64,000 bases of DNA from Ensifer canadensis (GTDB lineage Bacteria > Pseudomonadota > Alphaproteobacteria > Rhizobiales > Rhizobiaceae), in contig NZ_CP083371.1 in the NCBI RefSeq assembly GCF_017488845.2, positions 1,116,001 through 1,180,000 on the forward strand, given 5' to 3'. The notes below the pieces were generated by a model that was not told the origin of the DNA, made no database searches, and worked only from the letters and a program-made list of their open reading frames with translations. The translations under genes were made by a program, and so were the position numbers. Positions 9,700-18,527 of the stretch are shown here, piece after piece. Within the stretch, counting starts at the first letter, position 1; each line of letters opens with the position of its first letter.

Positions 9700-9948
9700 A
9701 TGTTCGGCCTAACGTTCGCTCCACAATTCTCTTTGCAACCCATTGACATTGCTGGGGTCGTGGCGGTCAGGACTGCCATCGCCTACTCTGACGTGTTGAC
9801 GGACGTCGACATTTCGGTAACGCACGAACACGGTGTCATCTACCTGGATGGGGTGGTGTCATCCGTCAGGATGCGCGATGCGGCCCAGAAGATAGCTGCT
9901 GAAGTTACCGGTTCACCCGTCAGAAACCGGCTTTGCGTGGCACATTGA
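9700..9948 (+). CDS. Small BON-domain protein
   Basis: An 82-residue protein that is essentially one BON domain: VRTAIAYSDVLTDVDISVTHE, then the central GVIYLDGVVSSVRMRDAAQKIA with the conserved glycine, then a hydrophobic end. BON domains are usually periplasmic or membrane-associated, but no signal peptide or lipobox is visible here, so the product may be cytoplasmic or the start may be misplaced. No strong ribosome site precedes the ATG. Confidence 0.62.
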   Translation: MFGLTFAPQFSLQPIDIAGVVAVRTAIAYSDVLTDVDISVTHEHGVIYLDGVVSSVRMRDAAQKIAAEVTGSPVRNRLCVAH

Positions 9949-10141
9949 CCGTTACCTCTGAAAACGTGACCGTCGGGATCGGTCACGGCATCTTTGCGCC
10001 CGACGATTAGCGCTGATCACGACACCCGGCGGGTTCATTCCGCAGCAAGGGTGCGGCCATACATGGCCGTCAAGGGCCTGGAATTAACGCGATCGAAAGC
10101 CGGTGATGTTAGCACTCCTGGGTTGAAAAGGGAGAGCTGTC

Positions 10142-10921
10142 ATGCTGCCTGCACCATGGAAGCCGATTGAATCCGGTGGCCTGATCCGGCTGGGATCCGC
10201 ACGCGACGGCGGTTATGTCGTTCCGAAGCGCGCCGTGCTTGCCTCAAAGCGCTTGATCAGCATGGGACTGAACGACGATTGGCAGTTCGAGAAGGAATTT
10301 CGGCAGTTCGCAGGCGTTGGCATCGTCTGCTTCGACCATTCCGTCACTTGGAAGTTCTGGCTGCGGTATTATGTCGAGCAGGTTCTGCGGCTTCGCTGGG
10401 GCAGACTGGCGCGATATCTGGATTATCGATGGTTCTTCAGCCGGCCAGGCGTCGAGCACCAGCCCATCAGGATCGGCTATGATCAACCGGGGGAAGTTAG
10501 CGTCAAGGGGCTGCTCAAGGAGTTCTCCGAAGACAATATTTTCCTCAAGATCGATATTGAGGGATCCGAGTACCGGATACTGGACGATATCGTGAAATAT
10601 TCGGACCGCTTTACCAGCGTCGTCATCGAACTCCACGATATCGACATACACGAAGATCGAATCCGCAGGTTTGTGGAGGGAATGTCGAATTTCTCGATCG
10701 TTTTCCTACACCCGAACAATTTTGGCGGCACGGACGATCAGGGCGATCCATTGGTTATCGAAATGTGCCTTGTGAGGAATGATCTGCTGGACCCGGCAGC
10801 ACCAGGCGAGACACGCCCCGAACTGCCGGCAAACACGTCACGCCTCCCCGATATCGAATTGCGCTTCGCCCCGGCCGGCATCAGTTCGACGGTCGGGCCG
10901 CGCCGCGATCTCACGGCTTAA
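10142..10921 (+). CDS. FkbM-like methyltransferase family protein
   Basis: A 259-residue protein whose central FLKIDIEGSEYRILDDIV matches the conserved acidic motif of FkbM-type SAM-dependent methyltransferases. VVIELHDIDIH follows as the next strand. The N-terminal GSARDGGYVVPKRA resembles the entry region of proteins that act on glycans. AAGGGAGAG lies properly before the ATG. The last 40 residues are proline-rich and look disordered. Substrate unknown; a cell-surface sugar O-methylation would fit the family. It is convergent with the P450 gene. Confidence 0.72.
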   Translation: MLPAPWKPIESGGLIRLGSARDGGYVVPKRAVLASKRLISMGLNDDWQFEKEFRQFAGVGIVCFDHSVTWKFWLRYYVEQVLRLRWGRLARYLDYRWFFSRPGVEHQPIRIGYDQPGEVSVKGLLKEFSEDNIFLKIDIEGSEYRILDDIVKYSDRFTSVVIELHDIDIHEDRIRRFVEGMSNFSIVFLHPNNFGGTDDQGDPLVIEMCLVRNDLLDPAAPGETRPELPANTSRLPDIELRFAPAGISSTVGPRRDLTA

Positions 10922-10942
10922 GCTGACATCCACAGCATCCCA

Positions 10943-10974
10943 GGAGTAGCGGCCCTCGTTGGTACCGCCACTCC
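10943..10974. terminator. Hairpin between convergent genes
   Basis: GGAGTAGCGG (10943-10952) pairs with CCGCCACTCC (10965-10974), 9 of 10 positions, in the gap between two convergent genes. It can serve both strands. No T-run. Confidence 0.4.
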
Positions 10975-10978
10975 GTAC

Positions 10979-12190
10979 TCAGCGTTTGAACAAGGGTGTG
11001 CGAACGTGCCCCGAAGCGGCGTATGTGAGCGAGGATTCGAGTTGCTCGAACGGCAAGCCGCGGCGGAGCAGATGAGCGACAGCGACCTCGACGAGCAGCG
11101 GTGCGAATTTCTCTGCGGGACAGGCATGCACGCCGGCACCGAACTCAAGAAACTTTCTGTCCGCCCGCGTGATATCGAAACGATCCGGATCCGGGTTTAA
11201 CGCCGGGTCCCGGTTTGCCGCCGCCAGCAATACGATGATCATCTCGCCCTGCCGCACCATATGGCCTGCGATCTTCCCGTCACGCGCCATGAAGCGAAAA
11301 GTGCTGTTGGTGACGGGATCACACCGCAAAACCTCCTGAATAAGCGGTCGCACCAATGTCGGATCCGCGACGACCTGCGTGCGCAGCGCCGGTTGGCGCG
11401 CCAGCGCCAGGAGCGTCGATCCGATCAGAGACGCCATCGCCACATAGCCCTGAACCAGGTAGCCGATGGCGTTGACGACGACATCAGTTTCATCATCGCA
11501 CCCGACGCGCCTTGCCTCGTTTGCCAGGGCGTGAAGCAACGGACCGCACTGTTGACTGTCACGCCTGATCTTCATGACGAGCTCGAACAGCGCCTGGGCG
11601 CCGTGGTGGCCCCGTGCGAGCAGTTCTGCAGTCAATGCGGGGATCCCGGTTGCCGCGGCCGCAGCGGCGGCGCCATAATCGCCGAGCCACGCCATCACAT
11701 CGCCGAAGCTGGCCTTGGGGATGCCAAGCAGTTGCGCGACGACCTGCACCGGCAACGCAAACATGAACGTCATCGTTCTATCCACGCTGAACATCTCTTG
11801 TGCGTCACTGTCGAGTTCCATGGCACGCCGATGCGCAACGACAGCGACCTGCCCGAGATCGACGCCACGCAAGGCGCTTGCGACCGCCCGCCTCAACTTG
11901 TCACCGGCGTCGTCATCGCGCAGACGCACCAAGCGCCCGAATATCTGGCCGGCCGCGCCACCCAGCAAGGCCTCGGGGATCGGTTCGCTCAAGGGGCGCG
12001 TGAGGCAGATCCTACTGGTCAGAACCTCCTTGACTGCAGCCGCGCTCGCAGCCACCCACCAGCCATTTGCCTCGTCATGAAAGAAATGCTGCTCTTGTGC
12101 CAGACGGCTATAATAGGCGGAAGGGTCGCGATGAGATGGCGCAGCACGAACATGCGCGGGTTCGTCGGGGGACAGTATGATTGTGTTCAT
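10979..12190 (-). CDS. Cytochrome P450 with atypical I-helix
   Basis: A soluble bacterial-type P450 of 403 residues. The ExxR motif (EVLR), the FRFMARD segment, AANRDPALNPDPDRFDITR and the haem loop FGAGVHACP with Cys near residue 357 are all present. At the I-helix, where most P450s have an acid-Thr pair (AGHETT), this protein reads QGYVAMASLIG, so both residues that deliver protons to bound oxygen are missing. The start ATG 12190 has AGGAG about 8 bases upstream. It is divergent from a LysR gene that probably controls it. No redox partner gene is adjacent. Confidence 0.88.
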   Translation of the reverse strand: MNTIILSPDEPAHVRAAPSHRDPSAYYSRLAQEQHFFHDEANGWWVAASAAAVKEVLTSRICLTRPLSEPIPEALLGGAAGQIFGRLVRLRDDDAGDKLRRAVASALRGVDLGQVAVVAHRRAMELDSDAQEMFSVDRTMTFMFALPVQVVAQLLGIPKASFGDVMAWLGDYGAAAAAAATGIPALTAELLARGHHGAQALFELVMKIRRDSQQCGPLLHALANEARRVGCDDETDVVVNAIGYLVQGYVAMASLIGSTLLALARQPALRTQVVADPTLVRPLIQEVLRCDPVTNSTFRFMARDGKIAGHMVRQGEMIIVLLAAANRDPALNPDPDRFDITRADRKFLEFGAGVHACPAEKFAPLLVEVAVAHLLRRGLPFEQLESSLTYAASGHVRTPLFKR

Positions 12191-12295
12191 GGCAATACTC
12201 CTGCGTTCGGGCCAATGAGCCGCCTTGTCCCTTAATGTCCCTTGCCTTTGCATTTGTCCAAGTTATAGTATTTCTGATACCGATCAGCTTTATGC
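12191..12295. promoter_or_regulatory. Divergent promoter region between P450 and LysR genes
   Basis: A 105-base gap between the two divergent starts. It contains three TGTCC copies (two as an adjacent TGTCCCTT direct repeat at about 12226-12243) and an AT-rich stretch around 12262-12282. A LysR-type operator is expected here by position; no exact T-N11-A site can be singled out. Confidence 0.4.
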
Positions 12296-13249
12296 ATGGC
12301 CATGGACAGCGAAGCACTGCTCACATTCGTGACCATCCACCAGGCCAACGGGTTCTCGCGCGCCGCTGACATTCTCGGCCGCTCCCAGCCTGCCATAAGC
12401 CGGCGCATCGCTTTGCTCGAAGAAGAACTAGGCGTGCCGGTTTTCGAGCGTGCCGCCGGTGGCATTGTGTTGAGCGAAGCGGGCCGCACCCTGCTCCCAC
12501 ATGCAGAGCGCGTACTTGCTGCGCTCGGCGATGCCTCGAGTGCAATCAAAGCCATGCAAACGAACGTCGTGGGGCGTGTCGCGATCGTCGCTGTTGGCAC
12601 ACTCGCCGGCACAAACCTGACCGTGGTTCTCAAACACTTCACGGCCGAGCATCCCGGGATCGAACTTGCGATCAGCACCGCAACCAGCGCCGAAGTCAGC
12701 GAGCTGGTTCGGCGGGGTGAAGCGGCGATTGGTCTGCGCTATCTCCTCGACATCGCACCGGATCTCATCTGCGAGCATGTCGCCTCGGAACCCATGGCCG
12801 TCATCTGTCACGCCGACCATCCCCTGGCGGGCAAGGAAATCAAATCTCTGACTGAGCTGCGCCATGAGACCTGGTTCGCTTTCCGCAATTCTTACGATCA
12901 GCGCGAAACGTTCGCCGACAACATCTTTGCCCAGTTTCAGGCGCGCGGCGTCGCCGAAATCCGCTGGTCGGCCATAGACAGCCTCAATGCGATGAAACGC
13001 CTGGTCGAGGCCGGCCTCGGCATTGCGTTACTGCCGGAAAGCGCGATCGATGAGGAAAGGCGCGCAGGTTCACTCGCCACGGTCGGGGTTGCAGACCTGA
13101 TCGTCGCAAACCCAATTTACACGGTCACGCGTCGTGGCGGTTATCTCAGCCCCGCCACGCTTCGTCTGCTGGAACGTCTGCGAACATCTCCCAGTTTCAT
13201 GGGCAAGGCTGACCTGCAACCACAGGGCGGAAGACTTAAGTCTTCGTAA
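12296..13249 (+). CDS. LysR-family transcriptional regulator
   Basis: A 317-residue LTTR. The N-terminal winged helix (LLTFVTIHQANGFSRAADILGRSQPAISRRIALLEEELGVPVFER) is canonical. The C-terminal periplasmic-binding-like effector domain spans roughly residues 95-300. Start at ATG 12296 or 12302, two codons apart, with no strong ribosome site for either. The divergent P450 gene 105 bases away is the likely target. The ligand is unknown. Confidence 0.9.
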   Translation: MAMDSEALLTFVTIHQANGFSRAADILGRSQPAISRRIALLEEELGVPVFERAAGGIVLSEAGRTLLPHAERVLAALGDASSAIKAMQTNVVGRVAIVAVGTLAGTNLTVVLKHFTAEHPGIELAISTATSAEVSELVRRGEAAIGLRYLLDIAPDLICEHVASEPMAVICHADHPLAGKEIKSLTELRHETWFAFRNSYDQRETFADNIFAQFQARGVAEIRWSAIDSLNAMKRLVEAGLGIALLPESAIDEERRAGSLATVGVADLIVANPIYTVTRRGGYLSPATLRLLERLRTSPSFMGKADLQPQGGRLKSS

Positions 13250-13375
13250 GACACAATCCGGTTGGGCAGGTCCTATACAAGGACGTGAGGCTGTAGACGG
13301 TCCAGCTTAGCATTGCGGAAAAAGCTGGTGACAGCACAAGACACCTTCGCAGCGGGCGGCCACTTCCCGATGCAT

Positions 13376-13714
13376 TCCGCATCGATGGCGGGTAACGACA
13401 AGAACAAGCGCATGGCGTCCTGCGGATCGTCGAAGGCAGCCGCAAATCACCTGATCCGCAATATCGCCTTCGACCTCGGCTTCAAAAACATCCGCGTCAA
13501 CGGCATCGCACCGGGCGCCACGCGGACGGATGCACTTGGATCCATGCTGAATGATGACATCGAGGAAAGGATGCCGGCGCACACGCCCATCCGCCGACCG
13601 GGCGAACCCCAGGACATGGCAAACGCCGCCTTGTTCTTGTGTTTCCCAGCCGCAAGCTGGATCAATGGTCAGATTGTCACCGTCTCGGGTGGTGGCGTGC
13701 AGGAACTGGATTGA
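13376..13714 (+). pseudogene. Relic of an HdhA-type short-chain dehydrogenase
   Basis: Only the C-terminal half of a classical SDR remains: SMAGNDKNKRMASCGSSKAA, AFDLGFKNIRVNGIAPGATRTDAL, HTPIRRPGEPQDMANAALFL and VTVSGGGVQELD. The pattern matches E. coli 7-alpha-hydroxysteroid dehydrogenase (HdhA), including the C-terminal GGGVQEL. The NAD-binding N-terminal half is absent and not found in any nearby frame. The catalytic Tyr of YxxxK is Cys (CGSSK). The frame stays open, so the loss is fairly recent. The 228 bases after it (13715-13942) hold nothing I recognise. Confidence 0.75.
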
Positions 13715-13942
13715 GACAACAGGATTGAGACCGGGCTCTCCGTGCGGTCAATCACATCGAGCTGCCGTGGCCTTGGGGCCATGGCGACCTGTTCCTTGCC
13801 AATCGCCGCTTGCCGGATGGACGGACGGCAGTCCCCGCCGACCGGCGGGCACTGACATCTTTTGCCCATAGGCAGCAAGACCGAATTTCGACGGTTCGCA
13901 GCAGCGGCAATCTCACGCGATCTTACGCCCGGCGCGCTCAGC

Positions 13943-14365
13943 TTACTGTTGGGCTGGGGGCGTGGTTTGAATTTTTTCCTGAACCTTCTTGGCCAGAGCC
14001 GGGTCGTTTTGGGCGGCTGTCAGGATAGAAGAGTATTCCTCCACCGAAATAGCGGACGAGGATTCCACAGCCTCCACCATCTGCTTGCTGGCTTCAGTCT
14101 GCAGCTTCTCCTTTGCCGCTGCGTCCGTTGTTGCTTCTATCTTCGCGGAATACGCCTGCCGGACCTTGTCGACCTGAAGGTAAGCGACTGCAAATGCCTG
14201 GATCTTCTGATCGCTGATGGCGGCATCCGTGCCCTTGCCGGCCTGACCCTGGGTCGGCTGCGTCTCTTGTGCCTGGGCCATTTCCAAGGCGGACGCCGGA
14301 CTGAAGGCCGTGAAACTGACGAGTGTGGCGGTCAGCGATGCAATGAGTGCGTAACGATTGATCAT
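13943..14365 (-). CDS. DUF4168-like secreted protein
   Basis: A 140-residue exported protein: signal peptide (RYALIASLTATLVSFTAFSPASA), a Gln/Thr-rich linker, then a helical domain (ISDQKIQAFAVAYLQVDKVR through ISVEEYSSILTAAQNDPALAKKV) of the DUF4168 type. ATG 14365 is chosen because AGAGGA lies 6 bases upstream; an ATG two codons earlier overlaps that site. Function unknown. Transcribed alone. Confidence 0.75.
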   Translation of the reverse strand: MINRYALIASLTATLVSFTAFSPASALEMAQAQETQPTQGQAGKGTDAAISDQKIQAFAVAYLQVDKVRQAYSAKIEATTDAAAKEKLQTEASKQMVEAVESSSAISVEEYSSILTAAQNDPALAKKVQEKIQTTPPAQQ

Positions 14366-14701
14366 GTCCATTCCTCTATAACGTGCCAGGCAGCAATACA
14401 GCGCCTTGCTCATTCGCCCCCAAACCGGATGAATGCGGGGCGTGGTCTGGACAATGAAACCCTCGAAAGGGCCAGGTGGGGCAGCGACAGGGCAATTTGC
14501 TGACCATTGAACGGCAGCTTTGTGGCTTTCACCGAGCGCCGAAAACGCCACCGCGGCCCTGTCGCCCTGCGGAAACCTTGCTGCGCGACTGGCTCTTAAC
14601 TGCAATGCGATCGTCGGCCGCCGCCTTTGTTGGCGAGCCGGTACGCTACGGATATCGAATGTCCAAAGCGCACCGTTTGCGGACGCCAAGGTCGAATAGC
14701 G
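14366..14701. other. Intergenic region, no gene seen
   Basis: 336 bases between the DUF4168-like gene start and the 3' end of the Lrp gene. Open frames run through it on the minus strand as an upstream extension of the DUF4168-like gene, but they lack domain character. It should contain that gene's promoter. Confidence 0.4.
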
Positions 14702-15274
14702 TCATCTGCCGCGTCCGCGATGGTCGTTGAACGCAGCGGTACCAAACTCGACGTTCTTGGCAAGTGCCGGCCATTCGCTCGTCACGCCCGGCTGCACCGG
14801 CCGCTCCAGATAGGTCGAAAGAACGACATAGCTCCGGGTCGCCTTGACGCCAGGCGTGTCATACAGGCGCGCCAGCAGTCCTTCCAGCGCATGCGTGCTC
14901 TCCGTGCGCACCTTGAGGAGCATGCAGGTGTCCCCCGCCACCGAATGCACCTCCTCTACTTCGGGATGTTCTTCAATAGCAAGCAATGCTGGGGTCTTGC
15001 CCCAGCCGGTGGTGTCGACATGAACAAAGGCAAGCAGGGTCTTGCCAACGGCCTCGGGATCGATGAGCGCCGCCACGCGACGAATTGCGCCAGAGCGCCT
15101 CAGGCGCTTTACGCGCTCGTGCGCGGCCGGTGGTGATAGTCCGACACGGTCCCCGAGTTCGGCGTAGCTCATGGTCGCGTCCTCGACCAAGGCGCCTAAT
15201 AGCTTTCGGTCCATCGCATCCAGATCACGTTCGGGACGAGGCTTGCGCCGAACCTCTTCTGTATTTTGGTCCAT
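14702..15274 (-). CDS. Lrp/AsnC-family transcriptional regulator
   Basis: A 190-residue feast/famine regulator: N-terminal HTH (LDAMDRKLLGALVEDATMSYAELGDRVGLSPPAAHERVKRL) and C-terminal RAM ligand-binding domain (LLAFVHVDTTGWGK, EEVHSVAGDTCMLLKVRT). Start ATG 15274 has AGAGGA 9 bases upstream. It is divergent from an MFS gene with only 48 bases between the starts, containing a palindrome. It therefore probably controls itself and the transporter in response to an amino acid. Confidence 0.88.
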   Translation of the reverse strand: MDQNTEEVRRKPRPERDLDAMDRKLLGALVEDATMSYAELGDRVGLSPPAAHERVKRLRRSGAIRRVAALIDPEAVGKTLLAFVHVDTTGWGKTPALLAIEEHPEVEEVHSVAGDTCMLLKVRTESTHALEGLLARLYDTPGVKATRSYVVLSTYLERPVQPGVTSEWPALAKNVEFGTAAFNDHRGRGR

Positions 15275-15293
15275 TCTGATGTTTCCTCTTGTG

Positions 15294-15310
15294 GCAGAAT
15301 GACATTCTGC
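15294..15310. promoter_or_regulatory. Probable Lrp operator
   Basis: A perfect odd palindrome, GCAGAATGACATTCTGC, in the 48-base gap between the divergent Lrp and MFS starts. A further half-site CATTCTG overlaps the Lrp start (15272-15278). Lrp/AsnC proteins often bind such sites next to their own gene; the assignment is by position. Confidence 0.6.
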
Positions 15311-15322
15311 AATCATCGCTCC

Positions 15323-16498
15323 ATGACGAATGCAGATCAACATATTTCCACTAAATCTGTCGAGCGCTCCCGCATCCCTCCGTTTGCCTTCGTGTTAACG
15401 ACCTGCATCGGCGTCATCGGGTCGAACTCGCTGGCGCTGGGGCCGATTGCGCCAGAAGTTGCACGCAGTCTTGACGTGGGCGCTCCGGCCGTCATGACGG
15501 CATCGGCGGTTTTTGGTCTCGGTACGGCGGCGAGCGCCATCTTCCTTGGACGTTTCATTGATCGCTACGGCCCGAGCCGAATGCTTGTGATCGCATTGCT
15601 TCTGCTTGCGATCGGGCTTGGCGCCAGCGCGGCCGCACCGGCGCTCCCCTTCCTTGTGACAGCACAATTGCTGGTCGGGATTGCCGCCGGCATCGCGCTG
15701 CCGGCCATCTACACGCTGGCAGCCATTGTCGCGCCGGCGGGACGCGAGAGCGAGACCATCGGCCTGGTGTTGACGGGCTGGACGCTGAGCATGGTCGCAG
15801 GTGTACCGTTGTCGGCGGCTATTGCCGATTTCGCCGGCTGGCGCGTGACCTTCCTTGTCGTCGCCGCGGCCGCCCTTATCGTATGTGCTGCGGTGCGGAT
15901 GGCTGTCGTCCGGGGGGACGCGCCTCAAGCGGCGGCTTCGTCGCCGTTGACGGCGCTCGGCGTTCGTGGGGCCGTGCCACTTCTTTCCGCCTGCGCCGCT
16001 TTCATGGCCGCCTTCTATGGCGTCTATGCCTATATCGGCGATCATCTCCATGCCGCCTTGGAACTGCCCCTCAGCGCCAACGGCTTCATCGCGGCCTTCT
16101 ATGGAGTCGGTTTTGGAAGTGCCGCCTTCCTCGACCGTCTGATCGATCGCCTCGGTGCCGGAAAATTACTGCCGCTCATTTTTCTCGTTGTCGCCGCAGT
16201 CTACGTTGCGATGGCAGCAGCCAGCGGTTCCTACAAAGCCATGCTGGCGGTCGTCTTCTTCTGGGGACTTGCCAACCACCTCGGACTCAATGTGCTCATC
16301 ATGCGGCTGACGGCGCTCAGCCCCACCCGGCGCGGCGCCATCATGGGACTGAACAGTGGCGTCACCTATCTTGCCCTGTTTGCCGGCACACTTGCCTTTG
16401 GCAACCTCTATTCTGCGGCGAGCTTCTTTGCTCTCCCTGTTGCCGCCGGCGGTCTGATGCTTGCGGCAGCGCTTTGCGCGGCTCTTGCACCGCGCTAG
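15323..16498 (+). CDS. MFS transporter, probable efflux protein
   Basis: An inner-membrane protein of 391 residues with 12 hydrophobic segments and the MFS loop motif GRFIDRYGPSRML after helix 2. The gene is divergent from an Lrp/AsnC regulator and shares its short control region, which suggests export of an amino acid or related metabolite. The substrate is not evident. Start ATG 15323. Confidence 0.82.
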   Translation: MTNADQHISTKSVERSRIPPFAFVLTTCIGVIGSNSLALGPIAPEVARSLDVGAPAVMTASAVFGLGTAASAIFLGRFIDRYGPSRMLVIALLLLAIGLGASAAAPALPFLVTAQLLVGIAAGIALPAIYTLAAIVAPAGRESETIGLVLTGWTLSMVAGVPLSAAIADFAGWRVTFLVVAAAALIVCAAVRMAVVRGDAPQAAASSPLTALGVRGAVPLLSACAAFMAAFYGVYAYIGDHLHAALELPLSANGFIAAFYGVGFGSAAFLDRLIDRLGAGKLLPLIFLVVAAVYVAMAAASGSYKAMLAVVFFWGLANHLGLNVLIMRLTALSPTRRGAIMGLNSGVTYLALFAGTLAFGNLYSAASFFALPVAAGGLMLAAALCAALAPR

Positions 16499-16603
16499 AG
16501 CATGTCGCGCAAAAGCGTACAGCGGTTTTGCGATGACCACATGCGCAAAAACAAGAGCTTAGAGCGCAGCAAGCGAATCCGAGAAATCGCGACGCGCTTT
16601 AGC
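16499..16603. repeat. Rhizobial-type short intergenic repeat
   Basis: Starts right after the MFS stop with AGAGCATGTCGCGCAAAAGC and continues through GCGGTTTTGCGATGACCACATGCG to a GATCGCGACGCGC-like end (GAAATCGCGACGCGCTTTAG). This resembles, from memory, a roughly 100-base palindromic element found in many copies between genes of Rhizobiaceae. TCGCGCAAAAGC/GGTTTTGCGA and GCATGT/ACATGC can pair, giving a folded RNA. Confidence 0.6.
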
Positions 16604-16673
16604 GGCCATCGTCGTTCGACCAGTTGGAACGCCGATCAGCGTATAGGCGGGATGGGTTGCCGAGGCGCCTGTT

Positions 16674-17429
16674 CTAATGCGCGGTGTAGGCGCCATCCAC
16701 CAGATGGTAGCTACCGGAGATGAAGCTCGCTCGTTCGGACAGGAGAAAACACACAAGAGCTGCAACTTCGTCCGGCGTGCCGCGTCGGCCCATGGGCTGA
16801 AGCGCCTCCAAGCGTCGGTTGCTTGTCAACTCGGACTGCTCGGATAGCAGTGGCGTTTCGATCATGCCAGGCCCGACCGCATTGATTCGTACGCCCCTTT
16901 TTGCATACTCGATCGCGGCGACCTTCGTCAGGCCGACAACCCCGTGCTTGGCTGCGGTGTATGCCGATGCGGTCGGCAGGCCGACGGAGCCCAGAATCGA
17001 CGACATGTTGACGATGGATCCACCACCCTGCGCCGCCATGGCGGCGATCTCGTACTTCATGCAATAGAACACGCCGTTGAGATTGACGCTGATCAACCTT
17101 TCCCACTCGTCTACCGGGTAATCAGCCGTCGCCCTTCGAATGCCGTCGACTCCGGCATTGTTGACCGCCAGATGCAGCCCCCCGTGTGTCTGGACAACGG
17201 TTTCGACCAGCTTCGCCACGTCGCCGGCTTTGGCGACATCGACCTCCACGGGGAAGGCCGTCCCGCCAGAGGAACAGATCTCGTTGGCGACCGCCTGCGC
17301 CGCATCGGGATTGATATCCGCTACGACGACTTTCGCCCTTTCTGCTCCAAGCTGGCGGGCAACCGCGGCACCTATCCCAGACCCTGCGCCGGTTACAAGC
17401 GCGACTTTGCCGGCGAAGCCAAGCTCCAT
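16674..17429 (-). CDS. Short-chain dehydrogenase/reductase (classical SDR)
   Basis: NAD(P)-dependent oxidoreductase of 251 residues. It has the nucleotide loop TGAGSGIG at residues 13-20, NNAG, the catalytic Ser (NMSSILGS) and the YTAAK dyad (Tyr and Lys). The C-terminal GSYHLVDGAYTAH is typical of the classical group. The acidic residue in VVVADINPD favours NAD over NADP. It is monocistronic, with its back to the L,D-transpeptidase gene. Substrate unknown. Confidence 0.87.
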   Translation of the reverse strand: MELGFAGKVALVTGAGSGIGAAVARQLGAERAKVVVADINPDAAQAVANEICSSGGTAFPVEVDVAKAGDVAKLVETVVQTHGGLHLAVNNAGVDGIRRATADYPVDEWERLISVNLNGVFYCMKYEIAAMAAQGGGSIVNMSSILGSVGLPTASAYTAAKHGVVGLTKVAAIEYAKRGVRINAVGPGMIETPLLSEQSELTSNRRLEALQPMGRRGTPDEVAALVCFLLSERASFISGSYHLVDGAYTAH

Positions 17430-17663
17430 TCTGTGTATCCTTATTCAAGAGCCCAATCGACCAGGGACGGACGCAAGCTGCAAGCAGTTTCATCAATTGT
17501 GGCGTGCTTTGTCAGCCTGCACCTGCGAAACGCGAAGTGCAATGGTCTTTACTCTTCCTACACTACTAGTTTTCTCCTCGGAAAAGCGAAGAATAGCGAC
17601 TTGGCCAACGAACGCTTGAGTGTTAAAGACGAAACAGTGCTCACCGATTACTCGTAGGTGGAT

Positions 17664-18254
17664 ATGAACAGTAACCGCGTTACCCGGCGGGCGATCCTGC
17701 TCGGCAGTTTGGCTTTAACGGCATCTGGATGCACATCAACGGCACAACGATTGGGCGAGCCCATCTTTTCTGCCTTCGGAGGTGGCCCGTCTTCCCGCTA
17801 TCGGCGTCGAGATGTGGCTTATGACGGAGGTGAGCCCCCTGGGACGATCGTCGTCGACACCACGGAACGCTACCTATACCTGGTTGAAGGCGGTGGCCGG
17901 GCCATCCGCTACGGCGTCGCTGTCGGCGAAGATGGACGCACGCTCAAGGGCCCGGCGTCAATCGGGCGCAAGGCCGAATGGCCGTCCTGGACCCCGACCG
18001 AAAGCATGATGGAGCGCAAGCCGCATTTACGGCAATATGCCGGAGGCGTCAGCGGTGGGAACCATAATCCACTTGGTGCAGCCGCGCTTTATCTCTATCG
18101 CGGTGGGCAGGATACCATGTTCCGGCTGCATGGAACAAACGAGCCCTGGACGATAGGCCAGGCAGTATCGAGCGGATGCGTCCGCTTGACCAATGAGGAT
18201 ATCGTCGATCTGTACAACCGAACTCCCGTTGGGGCCAAGGTTCTGGTCATCTGA
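17664..18254 (+). CDS. L,D-transpeptidase lipoprotein (YkuD domain)
   Basis: Cross-links or anchors peptidoglycan stem peptides. The 196-residue protein has a Tat-like or Sec signal with RR (VTRRAILLGSLALTASGC) ending in a lipobox, so it is probably a lipoprotein. The YkuD catalytic motif is complete: FRLHGTN and SSGCVRLTNED, with the nucleophilic Cys. Start ATG 17664 is favoured over GTG 17658. Two further lipoprotein genes follow on the same strand. The 234-base gap before it is the divergent promoter region. Confidence 0.88.
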   Translation: MNSNRVTRRAILLGSLALTASGCTSTAQRLGEPIFSAFGGGPSSRYRRRDVAYDGGEPPGTIVVDTTERYLYLVEGGGRAIRYGVAVGEDGRTLKGPASIGRKAEWPSWTPTESMMERKPHLRQYAGGVSGGNHNPLGAAALYLYRGGQDTMFRLHGTNEPWTIGQAVSSGCVRLTNEDIVDLYNRTPVGAKVLVI

Positions 18255-18376
18255 TCAAGCTTTTATGCTCGCCGACGCAAATTGTGTTCTTTTTGCACTA
18301 GGCGAGAGCGAAGAACGCCCTATTAATATAAGCGTTGCCTTTGATTCCCATTCCGCATAGAGGAGAGGACTTCTTG

Positions 18377-18511
18377 ATGAGCAGAAATCTAATCATGATC
18401 GTTACCTTGCTTTCCGTCGTAAGCCTGAGTGGCTGCGATACTATCGGCAAAGGCAAGGGTAAAGCCCCGCCGCCGGTCGAGTCGGCCGAACCGGCACCGG
18501 TCTATAAATAA
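18377..18511 (+). CDS. Small lipoprotein (44 residues)
   Basis: A short gene with a strong AGGAGAGGA ribosome site 8 bases before the ATG. The product reads MSRNLIMIVTLLSVVSLSGC, a signal peptide plus lipobox, followed by a Lys/Gly stretch, three prolines and a short acidic-proline end. About 24 residues remain after lipid attachment. It resembles entericidin-sized lipoproteins in layout only. A stable hairpin follows 16 bases after the stop. Confidence 0.72.
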   Translation: MSRNLIMIVTLLSVVSLSGCDTIGKGKGKAPPPVESAEPAPVYK

Positions 18512-18527
18512 CTTGAACTTCTGATGG

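Noticed and set aside
16502..16723. A 73-codon frame across the intergenic repeat after the MFS gene
   Set aside because: It lies mostly within the repeat and runs into the 3' end of the SDR gene; no protein family.
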